Positions 33,251-40,821 of a stretch of DNA of 64,000 bases are shown one piece after another. Under the pieces are notes generated by a model that was not told where the DNA came from, did no database searches, and saw nothing but the letters and a program-made list of their open reading frames with translations. The position numbers and the translations under genes are program-made. The first letter of the stretch is position 1. Each line of letters starts with the position of its first letter. Origin of the DNA: Achromobacter spanius (GTDB lineage Bacteria > Pseudomonadota > Gammaproteobacteria > Burkholderiales > Burkholderiaceae_B); the NCBI RefSeq assembly GCF_003994415.1, contig NZ_CP034689.1:5642001-5706000 (forward strand), in the 5' to 3' direction.

Positions 33251-33416
33251 CGTAGGATGGGTGCAGCGCGCGCGGACGGCGACTAGGTCGCTGACGCCTC
33301 TTCGCGCGTAACCCATCTTGCGGCGATCCGGTATATCTCCACCGGCGGCTGATGGGTTGCGCGCGTTCGTCTATTGCGCTTTTCTGAAGGGCTTCTCGCG
33401 CTCCACCCATCCTACG
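33251..33416. repeat. long palindromic repeat, copy 3 of 3
   Basis: The third unit, again at a 182-base period and with the same linker before it. It differs at GGCGACTAGG and CGCTCCACCC. Copies are about 97 percent alike by eye. The following stretch 33417-33641 has no recognised feature. Confidence 0.85.
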
Positions 33417-33641
33417 GTCCCCTGGTACTCCATTTGCGCGACACGCCGCGTTGCGGGTTGCTCCTGGAAACGCATCTCGCATGGCGTTTCAAAAAAAGGG
33501 CCATAGTCAGCGACGGGTCAGCTCTCGGTCAATCGTTCGACATCCTTGGCGCCAATACTGGGTTGTTGCCGCCCCGCCATCAGGCGTTGGGCGCAATCGT
33601 TGCCCGCTGCATTCGCCCGACATTCGTCCTGTGTGACGGCA

Positions 33642-33664
33642 TGACGGCCCCTGGCGGGCCGTCA
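33642..33664. other. 9-bp-stem hairpin upstream of the lipoprotein/phospholipase genes
   Basis: TGACGGCCC and GGGCCGTCA pair perfectly around CTGGC, 22 bases before the small lipoprotein start. There is no T-run, so it is more likely a leader structure or operator than a terminator. Confidence 0.4.
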
Positions 33665-33685
33665 GCCACCCACAATGACCGAATC

Positions 33686-33862
33686 ATGGAAAACCCATCC
33701 TGCTTATCCGCCTATGCAAGACGAGGCCTTGCGGCCTTTTGCGCCTTGTCGCTGGTCTTCGTGTTGTCCGCCTGCGGCGACGACGACAACGGCACTGACG
33801 AACCGACTCCCGCCCCGCCCACCACGACGCCCGCCGCATGTGCCGTGCATTGCGCCCCTTGA
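33686..33862 (+). CDS. small putative lipoprotein
   Basis: A 58-residue open frame with a classical lipoprotein signal: two arginines, a hydrophobic core (GLAAFCALSLVFVL) and the lipobox LSAC, after which Gly-Asp-Asp-Asp follows the cysteine. The mature peptide is only about 28 residues, rich in Asp, Pro and Thr, with two further cysteines near the end. Aspartates after the cysteine would favour retention in the inner membrane by the +2 rule. It lies 36 bases before the phospholipase gene on the same strand. The function is unknown; the frame could also be a relic of a larger protein. Confidence 0.5.
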   Translation: MENPSCLSAYARRGLAAFCALSLVFVLSACGDDDNGTDEPTPAPPTTTPAACAVHCAP

Positions 33863-33898
33863 GCACACTTCCCATCGATCACCAGGACAGGCAAGCCA

Positions 33899-36097
33899 AT
33901 GACGTTCGACGCATCCAAAAGAAAGTTCTTCAAGACCACCGTGGGCGCTACCGCCGCGGTCAGCGCGCTGTCGATGTTCCCACCCAGCATCCGCCGGGCT
34001 CTGGCCATTGAAGCCAGCAACGCCACCGGCACCATCCAGGACGTCAAGCACGTCGTGCTGTTGATGCTGGAAAACCGTTCCTTCGACGGCTACTTCGGCA
34101 CCTTCCCCGGCGTACGCGGGTTTGGCGACCGCTTTCCCATTCCGCTGGCCAACGGCAAATCGGTCTTTCACCAGACACGCAGCGATGGCACCGAAGAACT
34201 GCCCTATCACCTGGACACCACGCTGGGCAACGCGCAGCGCGCGGGCAGCACGCCGCACTCCTGGCCCAACTGCCAGGCCGCGTGGGACCACGGCCGCATG
34301 AACAAGTGGCCCAGCGCCAAGCAGCCGCTGTCCATGGGCTACTACGAAACCGCCGAAGTGCCGTTTCACCGCGCGCTGGCCGACGCCTTCACGCTGTGCG
34401 ACAACTATCACTGTTCGATGCACGCGGGCACCATCCCGAACCGCCTGTTCTTCTGGACCGGCACCAACGGCCCATCGGGCGACAACGTGTCGGTAGTGAT
34501 GAACGAATGGAACGACGGCGCCGACGTGGGCCCCTCCACCGAAGGCTGGACGTGGACCACCTACGCCGACCGGCTGCAAGCGGCCGGCGTCAGTTGGAAG
34601 GTCTACCAGAACATTCCCGACAACTTCGGCTGCAACGAAATGATGAGCTTTCGGCACTGGCGCGCCGAGATCGAAAAAATGCCTGCCGACCGCCAGGTCA
34701 CCAACCAGGGCGGCCCCGCGTACAACCCCGCCATCGACGACCTGTACAGCCCGCTGGCCAAGGGCTTTGGCAACACCATGCCCGACGGCGGCTTTCTGCA
34801 AAGCCTGCGCGATGACGTCATGAACGGCACGCTGCCGGAAGTGTCGTGGATCATTCCGCCGGCCGCTTACAGCGAACACCCCGGCCCGTCCAGCCCCGCC
34901 AAGGGCGCGTGGTACATCCAGGCCGCGCTGGATGCGCTGACGCAGTCGCCCGAGGTCTGGAGCAAGACGGTATTCCTGGTGACCTATGACGAGAATGACG
35001 GCTTCTTCGACCACATGCCCACGCCGTCGGCGCCGTCGCGCAACGATGACGGCACGCTGGCCGGCAAGTCCACGCTGAGCGATGCGCAGATGGCCTTTGA
35101 ATACTTCACCTACCCGCCCGCCACGCCCAAGCAACTGACGGCCGATGGCAAGCCGTACGGCCCCGGCATGCGCGTGCCGATGTGGGTGATTTCACCTTGG
35201 AGCCGTGGCGGTTGGGTCAATTCGCAAGTGTTTGACCACACGTCCGCGCTGCGCTTTCTGGAGCAGCGCTTTGGCGTGGTCGAACCCAACATCAGCGCCT
35301 TTCGCCGTGCCGTGTGTGGCGACCTGACGTCCACCTTGAATTTCGTATCGCCCAACAGCGCCACCCTGCCGACCCTGTCGGGCCGCACGACCAAGACGGA
35401 TGCCGACGGGTTGACGACGTGGCAAGAAGCGCAGCCTGCCATCGCCATCCCTGCGCAGCAAACGCTGGCCAAGCAGGCTGCGGGCACGCGCCCGTCGCGC
35501 GCGCTGCCGTATGAGCTGCACACCAGCGCGCGCGAGCAAGCCCGCGAGAACCGCGTGCAGCTATTGTTTGCCAACGCCAGCAGTGCGCAAACGGCAGCGG
35601 TCTTTCACGTGTACGACAAGCTGCACCTGGACCGCATTCCACGCCGCTATGTGGTCGAAGCGGGCAAATCGCTGGATGATGTCTGGGACGTGTCGGGCGA
35701 CAGCGGCCAGTACGACTTGTGGGTGTTGGGTCCCAACGGCTACCACCGCTCGTTCGCGGGCGACTTGATGCGCGCGGCTGGCGCACAGCCCGAAATTCAG
35801 GTCTGCTACGTGCCGTGCGACAACGCCCAAATACAAGTGAAACTGCACAACCACGGCACGCAAGACTGCGTCTTCACGGTGCAGGCCATGGCCTATCGCA
35901 GCGATGGCCCATGGACGGCAACGGTGGCGGCGGGGCAGGTCGGCGAACTGAGCTGGCCGGTCAGTGCCAGCGGCCAGTGGTACGACTTCGCGGTAGCCTG
36001 CGACGGCTACCCGGCGTTCAAGCGGCGCTTGGCGGGCCGCATGGAAACGGGCAAGGACGGCATCAGCGACCCGGCGATGGGTCAGTTGGACAGTTGA
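33899..36097 (+). CDS. plcN: Phosphocholine-specific phospholipase C
   Basis: A 732-residue exported phospholipase C of the PlcN/PlcH (acid-phosphatase-like) superfamily, which cleaves phosphatidylcholine to diacylglycerol and phosphocholine. The N-terminus SKRKFFKTTVGATAAVSAL resembles a Tat signal with Lys-Arg in place of Arg-Arg. Catalytic-domain blocks HVVLLMLENRSFDGYFGTFPGVRG, VSWIIPPAAYSEHP and FLVTYDENDGFFDHMPTPSAP are intact, and two C-terminal repeats of the phospholipase C C-terminal domain follow (about 520-715). Phosphocholine released could feed the choline-to-betaine genes at 52-58 kb. The specific symbol is by family; hemolytic activity is not predictable. Confidence 0.9.
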   Translation: MTFDASKRKFFKTTVGATAAVSALSMFPPSIRRALAIEASNATGTIQDVKHVVLLMLENRSFDGYFGTFPGVRGFGDRFPIPLANGKSVFHQTRSDGTEELPYHLDTTLGNAQRAGSTPHSWPNCQAAWDHGRMNKWPSAKQPLSMGYYETAEVPFHRALADAFTLCDNYHCSMHAGTIPNRLFFWTGTNGPSGDNVSVVMNEWNDGADVGPSTEGWTWTTYADRLQAAGVSWKVYQNIPDNFGCNEMMSFRHWRAEIEKMPADRQVTNQGGPAYNPAIDDLYSPLAKGFGNTMPDGGFLQSLRDDVMNGTLPEVSWIIPPAAYSEHPGPSSPAKGAWYIQAALDALTQSPEVWSKTVFLVTYDENDGFFDHMPTPSAPSRNDDGTLAGKSTLSDAQMAFEYFTYPPATPKQLTADGKPYGPGMRVPMWVISPWSRGGWVNSQVFDHTSALRFLEQRFGVVEPNISAFRRAVCGDLTSTLNFVSPNSATLPTLSGRTTKTDADGLTTWQEAQPAIAIPAQQTLAKQAAGTRPSRALPYELHTSAREQARENRVQLLFANASSAQTAAVFHVYDKLHLDRIPRRYVVEAGKSLDDVWDVSGDSGQYDLWVLGPNGYHRSFAGDLMRAAGAQPEIQVCYVPCDNAQIQVKLHNHGTQDCVFTVQAMAYRSDGPWTATVAAGQVGELSWPVSASGQWYDFAVACDGYPAFKRRLAGRMETGKDGISDPAMGQLDS

Positions 36098-36133
36098 AAA
36101 CAAAACGGGACGGCGCCTGGGCGTCGTCCCGTT
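36096..36133 (-). terminator. terminator between plcN and ftsY
   Basis: AACGGGACGGCGCC (36104-36117) pairs with GGCGTCGTCCCGTT (36120-36133), about 13 pairs with one G-T. On the minus strand it is followed by TTTTGTTTTC, so it mainly terminates ftsY; it may also slow plcN transcription. Confidence 0.75.
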
Positions 36134-36155
36134 CTGCAGTCCGGCAATCGTCGGA

Positions 36156-37661
36156 TCAGTCCGCCAGCAACGCGCCAGCAAACTCGTCCGCCACAAAGGG
36201 TTGCAGGTCTTCCAGGCTTTCGCCCACGCCGATCCAATACACCGGAATCGGCCGCACGCCCTGGCTGCCCGCAGCCACGGCGGCCAGCGTGCCGCCCTTG
36301 GCGGTGCCGTCCAGCTTGGTCACGACCAGGCCCGTCAGGTTGATGGCGGCATCAAAGGCGCGAATCTGCGCCAGCGCGTTCTGGCCGGTATTGCCGTCCA
36401 CCACCAACAGCACTTCGTGCGGCGCCGATGCATCCGCCTTGCCGATGACGCGGCGGATCTTTTTCAGCTCTTCCATCAGGTGCAACTGCGTGGGCAGGCG
36501 GCCAGCGGTGTCCACCATGACCACGCCCATGCCCCGCGCGCGACCAGCGTTGACGGCATCGAACGCCACGGCGGCGGGGTCGCCGCCGTCCTGCGAAATC
36601 ACGCTGACGTTGTTGCGGCTGCCCCATTCCACCAGCTGTTCGCGAGCGGCAGCCCGGAAGGTGTCGCCTGCCGCCAGCAGCACGCTTGCGCCCTGGCGCT
36701 GGAACGTGTGCGCCAGCTTGCCGATGGACGTGGTCTTGCCCGCGCCGTTGACGCCGGCAATCATCACCACCAGCGGCTTTGCGCTATTCAGGTTGAAGCC
36801 GCGCTCCAGCGGGCGCAGGTGGTCGGCCAGCAACTGGCGCAGCGCCGTCTTCACCTTGGCGGGATCTTCGATGCGTTCTTTCTTGACCCGCGCACGCAGC
36901 GCGGTCAGCAGCTTCTCGGTGGCCTCCAGGCCCGCATCGGCCATAATGAGCGCCGATTCGAGTTCCTCGAACAGGCTTTCGTCGACCTTGACGCCAACGA
37001 AAATGCCGCCAATGCTCTGCCCGGTGCGCGACAAGCCCTGCTTCAGGCGCGACAGCCAGGAAGATTTCTTGGGCGCTTCGGCGGGTGCGGGTGTAGGCGC
37101 AGGCGTTGGCGTAGTAGTTACCGGCGTTACGATCGGTGCTGGCGCGGCAGTCGGCGCTACCGAAACCGTGGGCGCAGCCGTCGGTTCAGGGGCTCGGACC
37201 GGCTCGATGGCCGGCGCGGTTGACGCGGCGGGCGCCGGTGAAACCACCGGCGCAGGCGCCGCAACAGGCGTCGAATTGGTCGGTACAGCGGTCCGCGTCA
37301 AAGTCGGTGGGGTGGTCCGCGTCAGCGTCGGTGCGGCAACCGGCGCTGAAACACTCGGTGCGGCGACCGGTGCAGCAGTCGGCGCGACGGCAGGCGCAGC
37401 CGGTGTCACGGTAGGCGCAGCCGGAGAAACCGGCGGTGCAATTGCAGGCGAAACCGGTGCGGCGACAGGGTCCACGGCGGACGCGGGAGCAGGTGCAGAC
37501 ACCGGCTCGGCAAGCTCGGGACGCGGCGCGGGCGGCGGTATTACCGGCGCGGCGGCGGGCTCCGTGGGCGCCACGGCGGCGTCCACGACCTCCGGCGGCG
37601 GCACGGGCTGAGCCGGTGCGGCGGGCGGAGGGGATTTTTTCTTGAAGAAGCGGCTAAACAT
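36156..37661 (-). CDS. ftsY: Signal recognition particle receptor FtsY
   Basis: A 501-residue SRP receptor GTPase that docks SRP-bound ribosomes at the membrane. The NG domain fills the last ~300 residues (helical N domain SWLSRLKQGLSRTGQSIGG, P-loop GVNGAGKTTSIGKLA, GDTFRAAAREQL, VDTAGRLPTQ, VVTKLDGTAKGG). The start MFSRFFKKK at 37661 carries the short basic membrane-contacting helix. Between these lies a ~190-residue linker made almost only of Pro, Ala, Val and Thr in place of the acidic A domain of enterobacteria. Its start codon interlocks with that of rsmD. Confidence 0.94.
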   Translation of the reverse strand: MFSRFFKKKSPPPAAPAQPVPPPEVVDAAVAPTEPAAAPVIPPPAPRPELAEPVSAPAPASAVDPVAAPVSPAIAPPVSPAAPTVTPAAPAVAPTAAPVAAPSVSAPVAAPTLTRTTPPTLTRTAVPTNSTPVAAPAPVVSPAPAASTAPAIEPVRAPEPTAAPTVSVAPTAAPAPIVTPVTTTPTPAPTPAPAEAPKKSSWLSRLKQGLSRTGQSIGGIFVGVKVDESLFEELESALIMADAGLEATEKLLTALRARVKKERIEDPAKVKTALRQLLADHLRPLERGFNLNSAKPLVVMIAGVNGAGKTTSIGKLAHTFQRQGASVLLAAGDTFRAAAREQLVEWGSRNNVSVISQDGGDPAAVAFDAVNAGRARGMGVVMVDTAGRLPTQLHLMEELKKIRRVIGKADASAPHEVLLVVDGNTGQNALAQIRAFDAAINLTGLVVTKLDGTAKGGTLAAVAAGSQGVRPIPVYWIGVGESLEDLQPFVADEFAGALLAD

Positions 37662-38226
37662 GGGTAACAAGTATATTCGTATCGTCGGGGGCCAATACAG
37701 GCGCACCCCCATCGCCGTTCCCGACGTGGAGACGCTGCGCCCCACGCCCGACCGGGTTCGCGAAACGCTGTTCAACTGGTTGAATCATCTTTGGGCCGGC
37801 GAGTTCGCCGACAAGCAGGTGCTGGACCTGTTTGCCGGCAGTGGCGCGCTGGGCTTTGAAGCGGCCTCTCGCGGTGTGGCGCATGTGCAGATGGTCGAGC
37901 GGGACAAGACCGCCGCGTCCGCGCTGCGGACACTGCGCGACAAGCTCAAAGCCGACATGATACGCATCCATGTGGGCGACGCCATGCAGGTTGCCGAGCG
38001 CATGGATGCGTCCCGCTTTGACCTCATCCTATTGGACCCTCCCTTTGGACAGGGTTGGCTGGCGCGCCTCTGGCCCATTCTGCCCGGCATTCTGAACGAG
38101 CACGGCCTCGTCTACGTCGAGGCGGAAGCCCCCATCGAAGCCCCGGAAGGATTCCAGATCTTGCGGCAGGACAAGGCAGGTGCGGTCCACTACCACCTGT
38201 TGGAATTTGCTGCATTGCGGAAATAG
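37660..38226 (+). CDS. rsmD: 16S rRNA (guanine966-N2)-methyltransferase
   Basis: A 188-residue SAM-dependent methyltransferase modifying G966 of 16S rRNA. IRIVGGQYRRTPIAVPDV at the N-terminus, RPTPDRVRETLFNWL, the SAM motif VLDLFAGSGALGFEAASRG and the catalytic LLDPPFG (NPPY-type) are present. The ATG at 37660 shares bases with the divergent ftsY start (CATG). A TTG at 37642 is possible but adds atypical residues inside ftsY. Confidence 0.94.
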   Translation: MGNKYIRIVGGQYRRTPIAVPDVETLRPTPDRVRETLFNWLNHLWAGEFADKQVLDLFAGSGALGFEAASRGVAHVQMVERDKTAASALRTLRDKLKADMIRIHVGDAMQVAERMDASRFDLILLDPPFGQGWLARLWPILPGILNEHGLVYVEAEAPIEAPEGFQILRQDKAGAVHYHLLEFAALRK

Positions 38227-38284
38227 ATCAATAATCCGAGCTTCGGAGGATGGTGTACACCACTAATAACGGTACGGAGCTCGC

Positions 38285-38788
38285 ATGATCATCGCTGTAT
38301 ATCCCGGCACTTTCGACCCGCTGACCCGGGGCCACGAAGACCTGGTCCGCCGTGCGGCCACGCTTTTCGACAAGGTCGTGGTGGGCATCGCCCACAGCCG
38401 CAACAAGAAGCCTTTTTTCAGCATCGACGAGCGCGTTGAGATCGCCCGCGAAGTGCTGGGCCACTATCCCAACGTGGAAGTGCAAAGCTTTGGCGGCCTG
38501 CTGAAGGACTTTGTCCGCGACCAGAACGGGCGCGTCATCGTGCGCGGCCTGCGCGCCGTGTCCGACTTCGAATACGAATTCCAGATGGCCGGCATGAATC
38601 GCCATCTGCTGCCCGACGTTGAAACGCTATTCATGACGCCGTCGGACCAATACCAGTTCATTTCGGGCACCATCGTGCGCGAAATCGCCCAACTGGGCGG
38701 TGACGTCAGCAAGTTCGTGTTCCCGTCCGTGGAACGCTGGTTGCAGGAAAAAGCCAAGGAGCGCCGCGAGCAATCCTGGCCGGGCTGA
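38285..38788 (+). CDS. coaD: Phosphopantetheine adenylyltransferase
   Basis: A 167-residue enzyme of coenzyme A synthesis that transfers AMP to 4'-phosphopantetheine. It has the nucleotidyltransferase motif YPGTFDPLTRGHEDL (T-x-G-H) at the start and the second motif FISGTIVREIAQLGG near residue 127. VIVRGLRAVSDFEYEFQMAGMNR is the pantetheine-site block. CGGAG lies before the ATG. It follows rsmD by 58 bases, a common proteobacterial pairing. Confidence 0.96.
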   Translation: MIIAVYPGTFDPLTRGHEDLVRRAATLFDKVVVGIAHSRNKKPFFSIDERVEIAREVLGHYPNVEVQSFGGLLKDFVRDQNGRVIVRGLRAVSDFEYEFQMAGMNRHLLPDVETLFMTPSDQYQFISGTIVREIAQLGGDVSKFVFPSVERWLQEKAKERREQSWPG

Positions 38789-38809
38789 TCGGCCAGCACG
38801 CACCATCCC

Positions 38810-38839
38810 GAAGGGCGCATCTTGCGCCCTTCTTGCGCT
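38810..38839 (+). terminator. terminator after coaD
   Basis: GAAGGGCGCA (38810-38819) and TGCGCCCTTC (38823-38832) form a perfect 10-bp stem with a TCT loop, followed by TTGCGCTTT. A TACAAT box (38854-38859) shortly after it could be the -10 of the ferredoxin gene. Confidence 0.7.
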
Positions 38840-38893
38840 TTGCGGGCCGGCGGTACAATGGCAGCCGCCCCCGGCTTTACACCGCTGCCCACC

Positions 38894-39145
38894 ATGGCCT
38901 TGCTCATCACCGAAGAATGCATCAATTGCGACGTTTGCGAGCCCCAGTGCCCGAACGACGCGATCTCCATGGGTGATGACTATTACGTCATCGACCCCGA
39001 CAAATGCACCGAGTGCGTCGGCCATCACGACGAACCCCAGTGCAAGGTGGTGTGCCCCGTGGAGTGCATTGAACTGCACCCCCAGTGGAACGAAGGCCAG
39101 GAACAGCTCATGGCCAAGTACCGCCGCCTGACCGGTGCCGCATGA
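38894..39145 (+). CDS. fdx: YfhL-type 2[4Fe-4S] ferredoxin
   Basis: An 83-residue ferredoxin with two cluster sites. CINCDVCEPQCP follows the start, and a second, expanded site CTECVGHHDEPQCKVVCP has the insertion typical of Alvin/YfhL ferredoxins. A helical C-terminal tail follows (NEGQEQLMAKYRRL). The ATG at 38894 gives MALLITEECINC, the standard N-terminus. Its stop overlaps the benE start (ATGA). The electron partner is not known. Confidence 0.93.
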   Translation: MALLITEECINCDVCEPQCPNDAISMGDDYYVIDPDKCTECVGHHDEPQCKVVCPVECIELHPQWNEGQEQLMAKYRRLTGAA

Positions 39146-40356
39146 GCGACGCCACGCAAGGCGGTATCCCCCTTCCCTCGAATTCCCACCACGCGCGCCG
39201 CGATGTGTCCGCATCGGCCATCGCCGCAGGCGTGGTGGCCGTGCTGGTCAGCTTTGGCGGCACGGCCGTGCTGATGGTGCAGGCCGGCCACGCGGCAGGG
39301 CTGGACGCGGCCCGCATCGGCTCGTGGATCGGCTCGCTTAGCCTGGCTTTTGGGTTTGGCGGCGCGTTCTACAGCTTGCGCACCGGGTTGCCGATCGTCA
39401 TGGCGTGGTCCACGCCCGGCGCCGCGCTGCTGGTCACGGCACTGGTAGGCGTCCCGTTCAACGAGGCCATCGGCGCCTACATGCTGGCTGCCGGCCTGAC
39501 GCTGGCCTGTGGCCTGTTTGGCTGGATCGACCCCATCCTGCGCCGCATCCCCGGCGAAATCGCCGCCGCCATGCTGGCCGGCGTGCTGCTCAATTTCGGC
39601 ATGGGTATCTTCAGCAACGTCGCCCTGCAGCCCGGCCTGGTGCTGGCCATGTGCGCCACTTATCTGTTGTGCCGGCGCTGGGCGCCGCGCTATGCGGTGC
39701 TGCTGGTGATGGTGGTGGCCATTGCCCTGGCGTTCGCGCTGGACATGATCCGGCTGGATTTGCTGGACTGGCGCTTGACGGAATTCGTCTGGACCACGCC
39801 CACGTTCAGCATGCAGGCGGTGGTCAGCCTGGGCATTCCGCTCTTCGTGGTGGCCATGGCGTCGCAAAACCTGCCCGGCCTGGCGATCCTGCAAGCGGCC
39901 GGCTATCGCCCCCCCGCGTCCCGCATCGTGGCCGCCACGGGCTTGTTGGGACTGTTGGCCGCGCCCTTCGGCGCGCACAGCGTCACCATGGGCGCCATCA
40001 GCGCCGCCATCTGCACCGGCCCCGAAGCCCATCCCGACCCTGGCAAGCGCTATATCGCCGCCGCCACTTATGGCTTGGGCTACGTGGCCCTGAGCCTGGT
40101 GGCGGGCGCCGTGGCCGTCTTCTTCCAGGCCTTGCCCGCCGCCCTGCTGGCCGCGCTGGCGGGCCTGGCATTGTTGGGCACGATCATGGGCGGCATGTCC
40201 GCCGCCATGGTCAACCCGCAACGGCGCGAAGCCGCGCTCATCACCTTGTTGGCAACGGCGTCCGGCTTCAGTTTCTGGGGTATCGGGTCAGCCTTCTGGG
40301 GCCTGGTGGCGGGCCTGCTGGCCCACGCGGCATTCGAGTTCAAGCGCCGCGTCTAG
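39142..40356 (+). CDS. benE: BenE family benzoate/H+ symporter-like transporter
   Basis: A 404-residue inner-membrane protein with about 11-12 hydrophobic helices. Family blocks include YSLRTGLPIVMAWSTPGAALL and VVAMASQNLPGLAILQAAGYRPPASR. The latter, with its Ser-Gln-Asn-Leu-Pro-Gly core, is diagnostic of the BenE family. Characterised members import benzoate with protons. There are no benzoate-degrading genes beside it, so the substrate is uncertain. It is translationally coupled to the ferredoxin gene, an odd pairing that may reflect only transcription. Confidence 0.88.
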   Translation: MSDATQGGIPLPSNSHHARRDVSASAIAAGVVAVLVSFGGTAVLMVQAGHAAGLDAARIGSWIGSLSLAFGFGGAFYSLRTGLPIVMAWSTPGAALLVTALVGVPFNEAIGAYMLAAGLTLACGLFGWIDPILRRIPGEIAAAMLAGVLLNFGMGIFSNVALQPGLVLAMCATYLLCRRWAPRYAVLLVMVVAIALAFALDMIRLDLLDWRLTEFVWTTPTFSMQAVVSLGIPLFVVAMASQNLPGLAILQAAGYRPPASRIVAATGLLGLLAAPFGAHSVTMGAISAAICTGPEAHPDPGKRYIAAATYGLGYVALSLVAGAVAVFFQALPAALLAALAGLALLGTIMGGMSAAMVNPQRREAALITLLATASGFSFWGIGSAFWGLVAGLLAHAAFEFKRRV

Positions 40357-40434
40357 CCCTATAGCGCTCGGGCTCGGGCTCCGGCGCTAGCGCGAGCCCT
40401 GCCCGCGCGGCGGCTAGTCAGGCCGGTCAGTAGG

Positions 40435-40821
40435 TCAGGCCGGCCAGTTTGTGACCGGCGTGTCGGGGTGCACCTTCATGATGCGGCAGGGCACCTGCAC
40501 GAAGTTCGAAATCCAGGCCGCGGCCAGTTCGCCTTCGTCGATGACATCTATGGTCTGGTCGCCCACGTTCATGCTGTAGCGCACGCTGTCGTCGTCTTCG
40601 ATGACGTCCAGCGGAATGTCCATGCGCAGCATGCCGGGCGCTTTCAGCACCAGATAGCCCAGCCGCAATTCCACCGACACATCGGCCAGCTTGGGACACA
40701 GCTCGCGATTCAGCCATTGGCCGGAATCATTCGCAATGAGCCATTGACGGTGATAAGCCGCCGCATTGGGCTGGGTAGTGGTGCCGCATTGTGCGATGGG
40801 CTGGAACGTATCGGTGCTCAT
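40435..40821 (-). CDS. MOSC N-terminal beta-barrel-like protein lacking the MOSC domain
   Basis: A 128-residue protein. The segment HRQWLIANDSGQWLNRELCPKLADVSVELRLGYLVLKAPGMLRMDIPLDV and the end DEGELAAAWISNFVQVPCRIMKV match the pattern of the MOSC N-terminal beta-barrel domain (DRxWMLVD.DGxFLTQR..P, then A.WLS.fLG...RLV). That domain normally precedes a catalytic MOSC domain with a molybdenum- or sulfur-binding cysteine. Here the protein stops where MOSC would begin. It is coupled to asmA by an ATGA overlap at 40818-40821. The domain call is from pattern recognition and is moderately sure; function is unknown. Confidence 0.7.
   Translation of the reverse strand: MSTDTFQPIAQCGTTTQPNAAAYHRQWLIANDSGQWLNRELCPKLADVSVELRLGYLVLKAPGMLRMDIPLDVIEDDDSVRYSMNVGDQTIDVIDEGELAAAWISNFVQVPCRIMKVHPDTPVTNWPA

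Noticed and set aside
32887..33416. CRISPR array
   Set aside because: There are only three units of 166 bases with identical linkers rather than short repeats with unique spacers, and no cas genes.
32768..33482. Three overlapping minus-strand frames with repeated amino-acid sequence
   Set aside because: They arise from the 182-bp repeats read in different frames, since the period is not a multiple of three. No start signals; treated as non-coding repeat.
38854..38859. Full promoter of the ferredoxin gene
   Set aside because: TACAAT is a fair -10 box, but no -35 hexamer stands at 16-18 bases, so only the box is mentioned.
40357..40434. Terminator between benE and the MOSC-N gene
   Set aside because: GGGCTC/GAGCCC arms can be paired, but the stem is bulged and has no T-run, so it was not listed.
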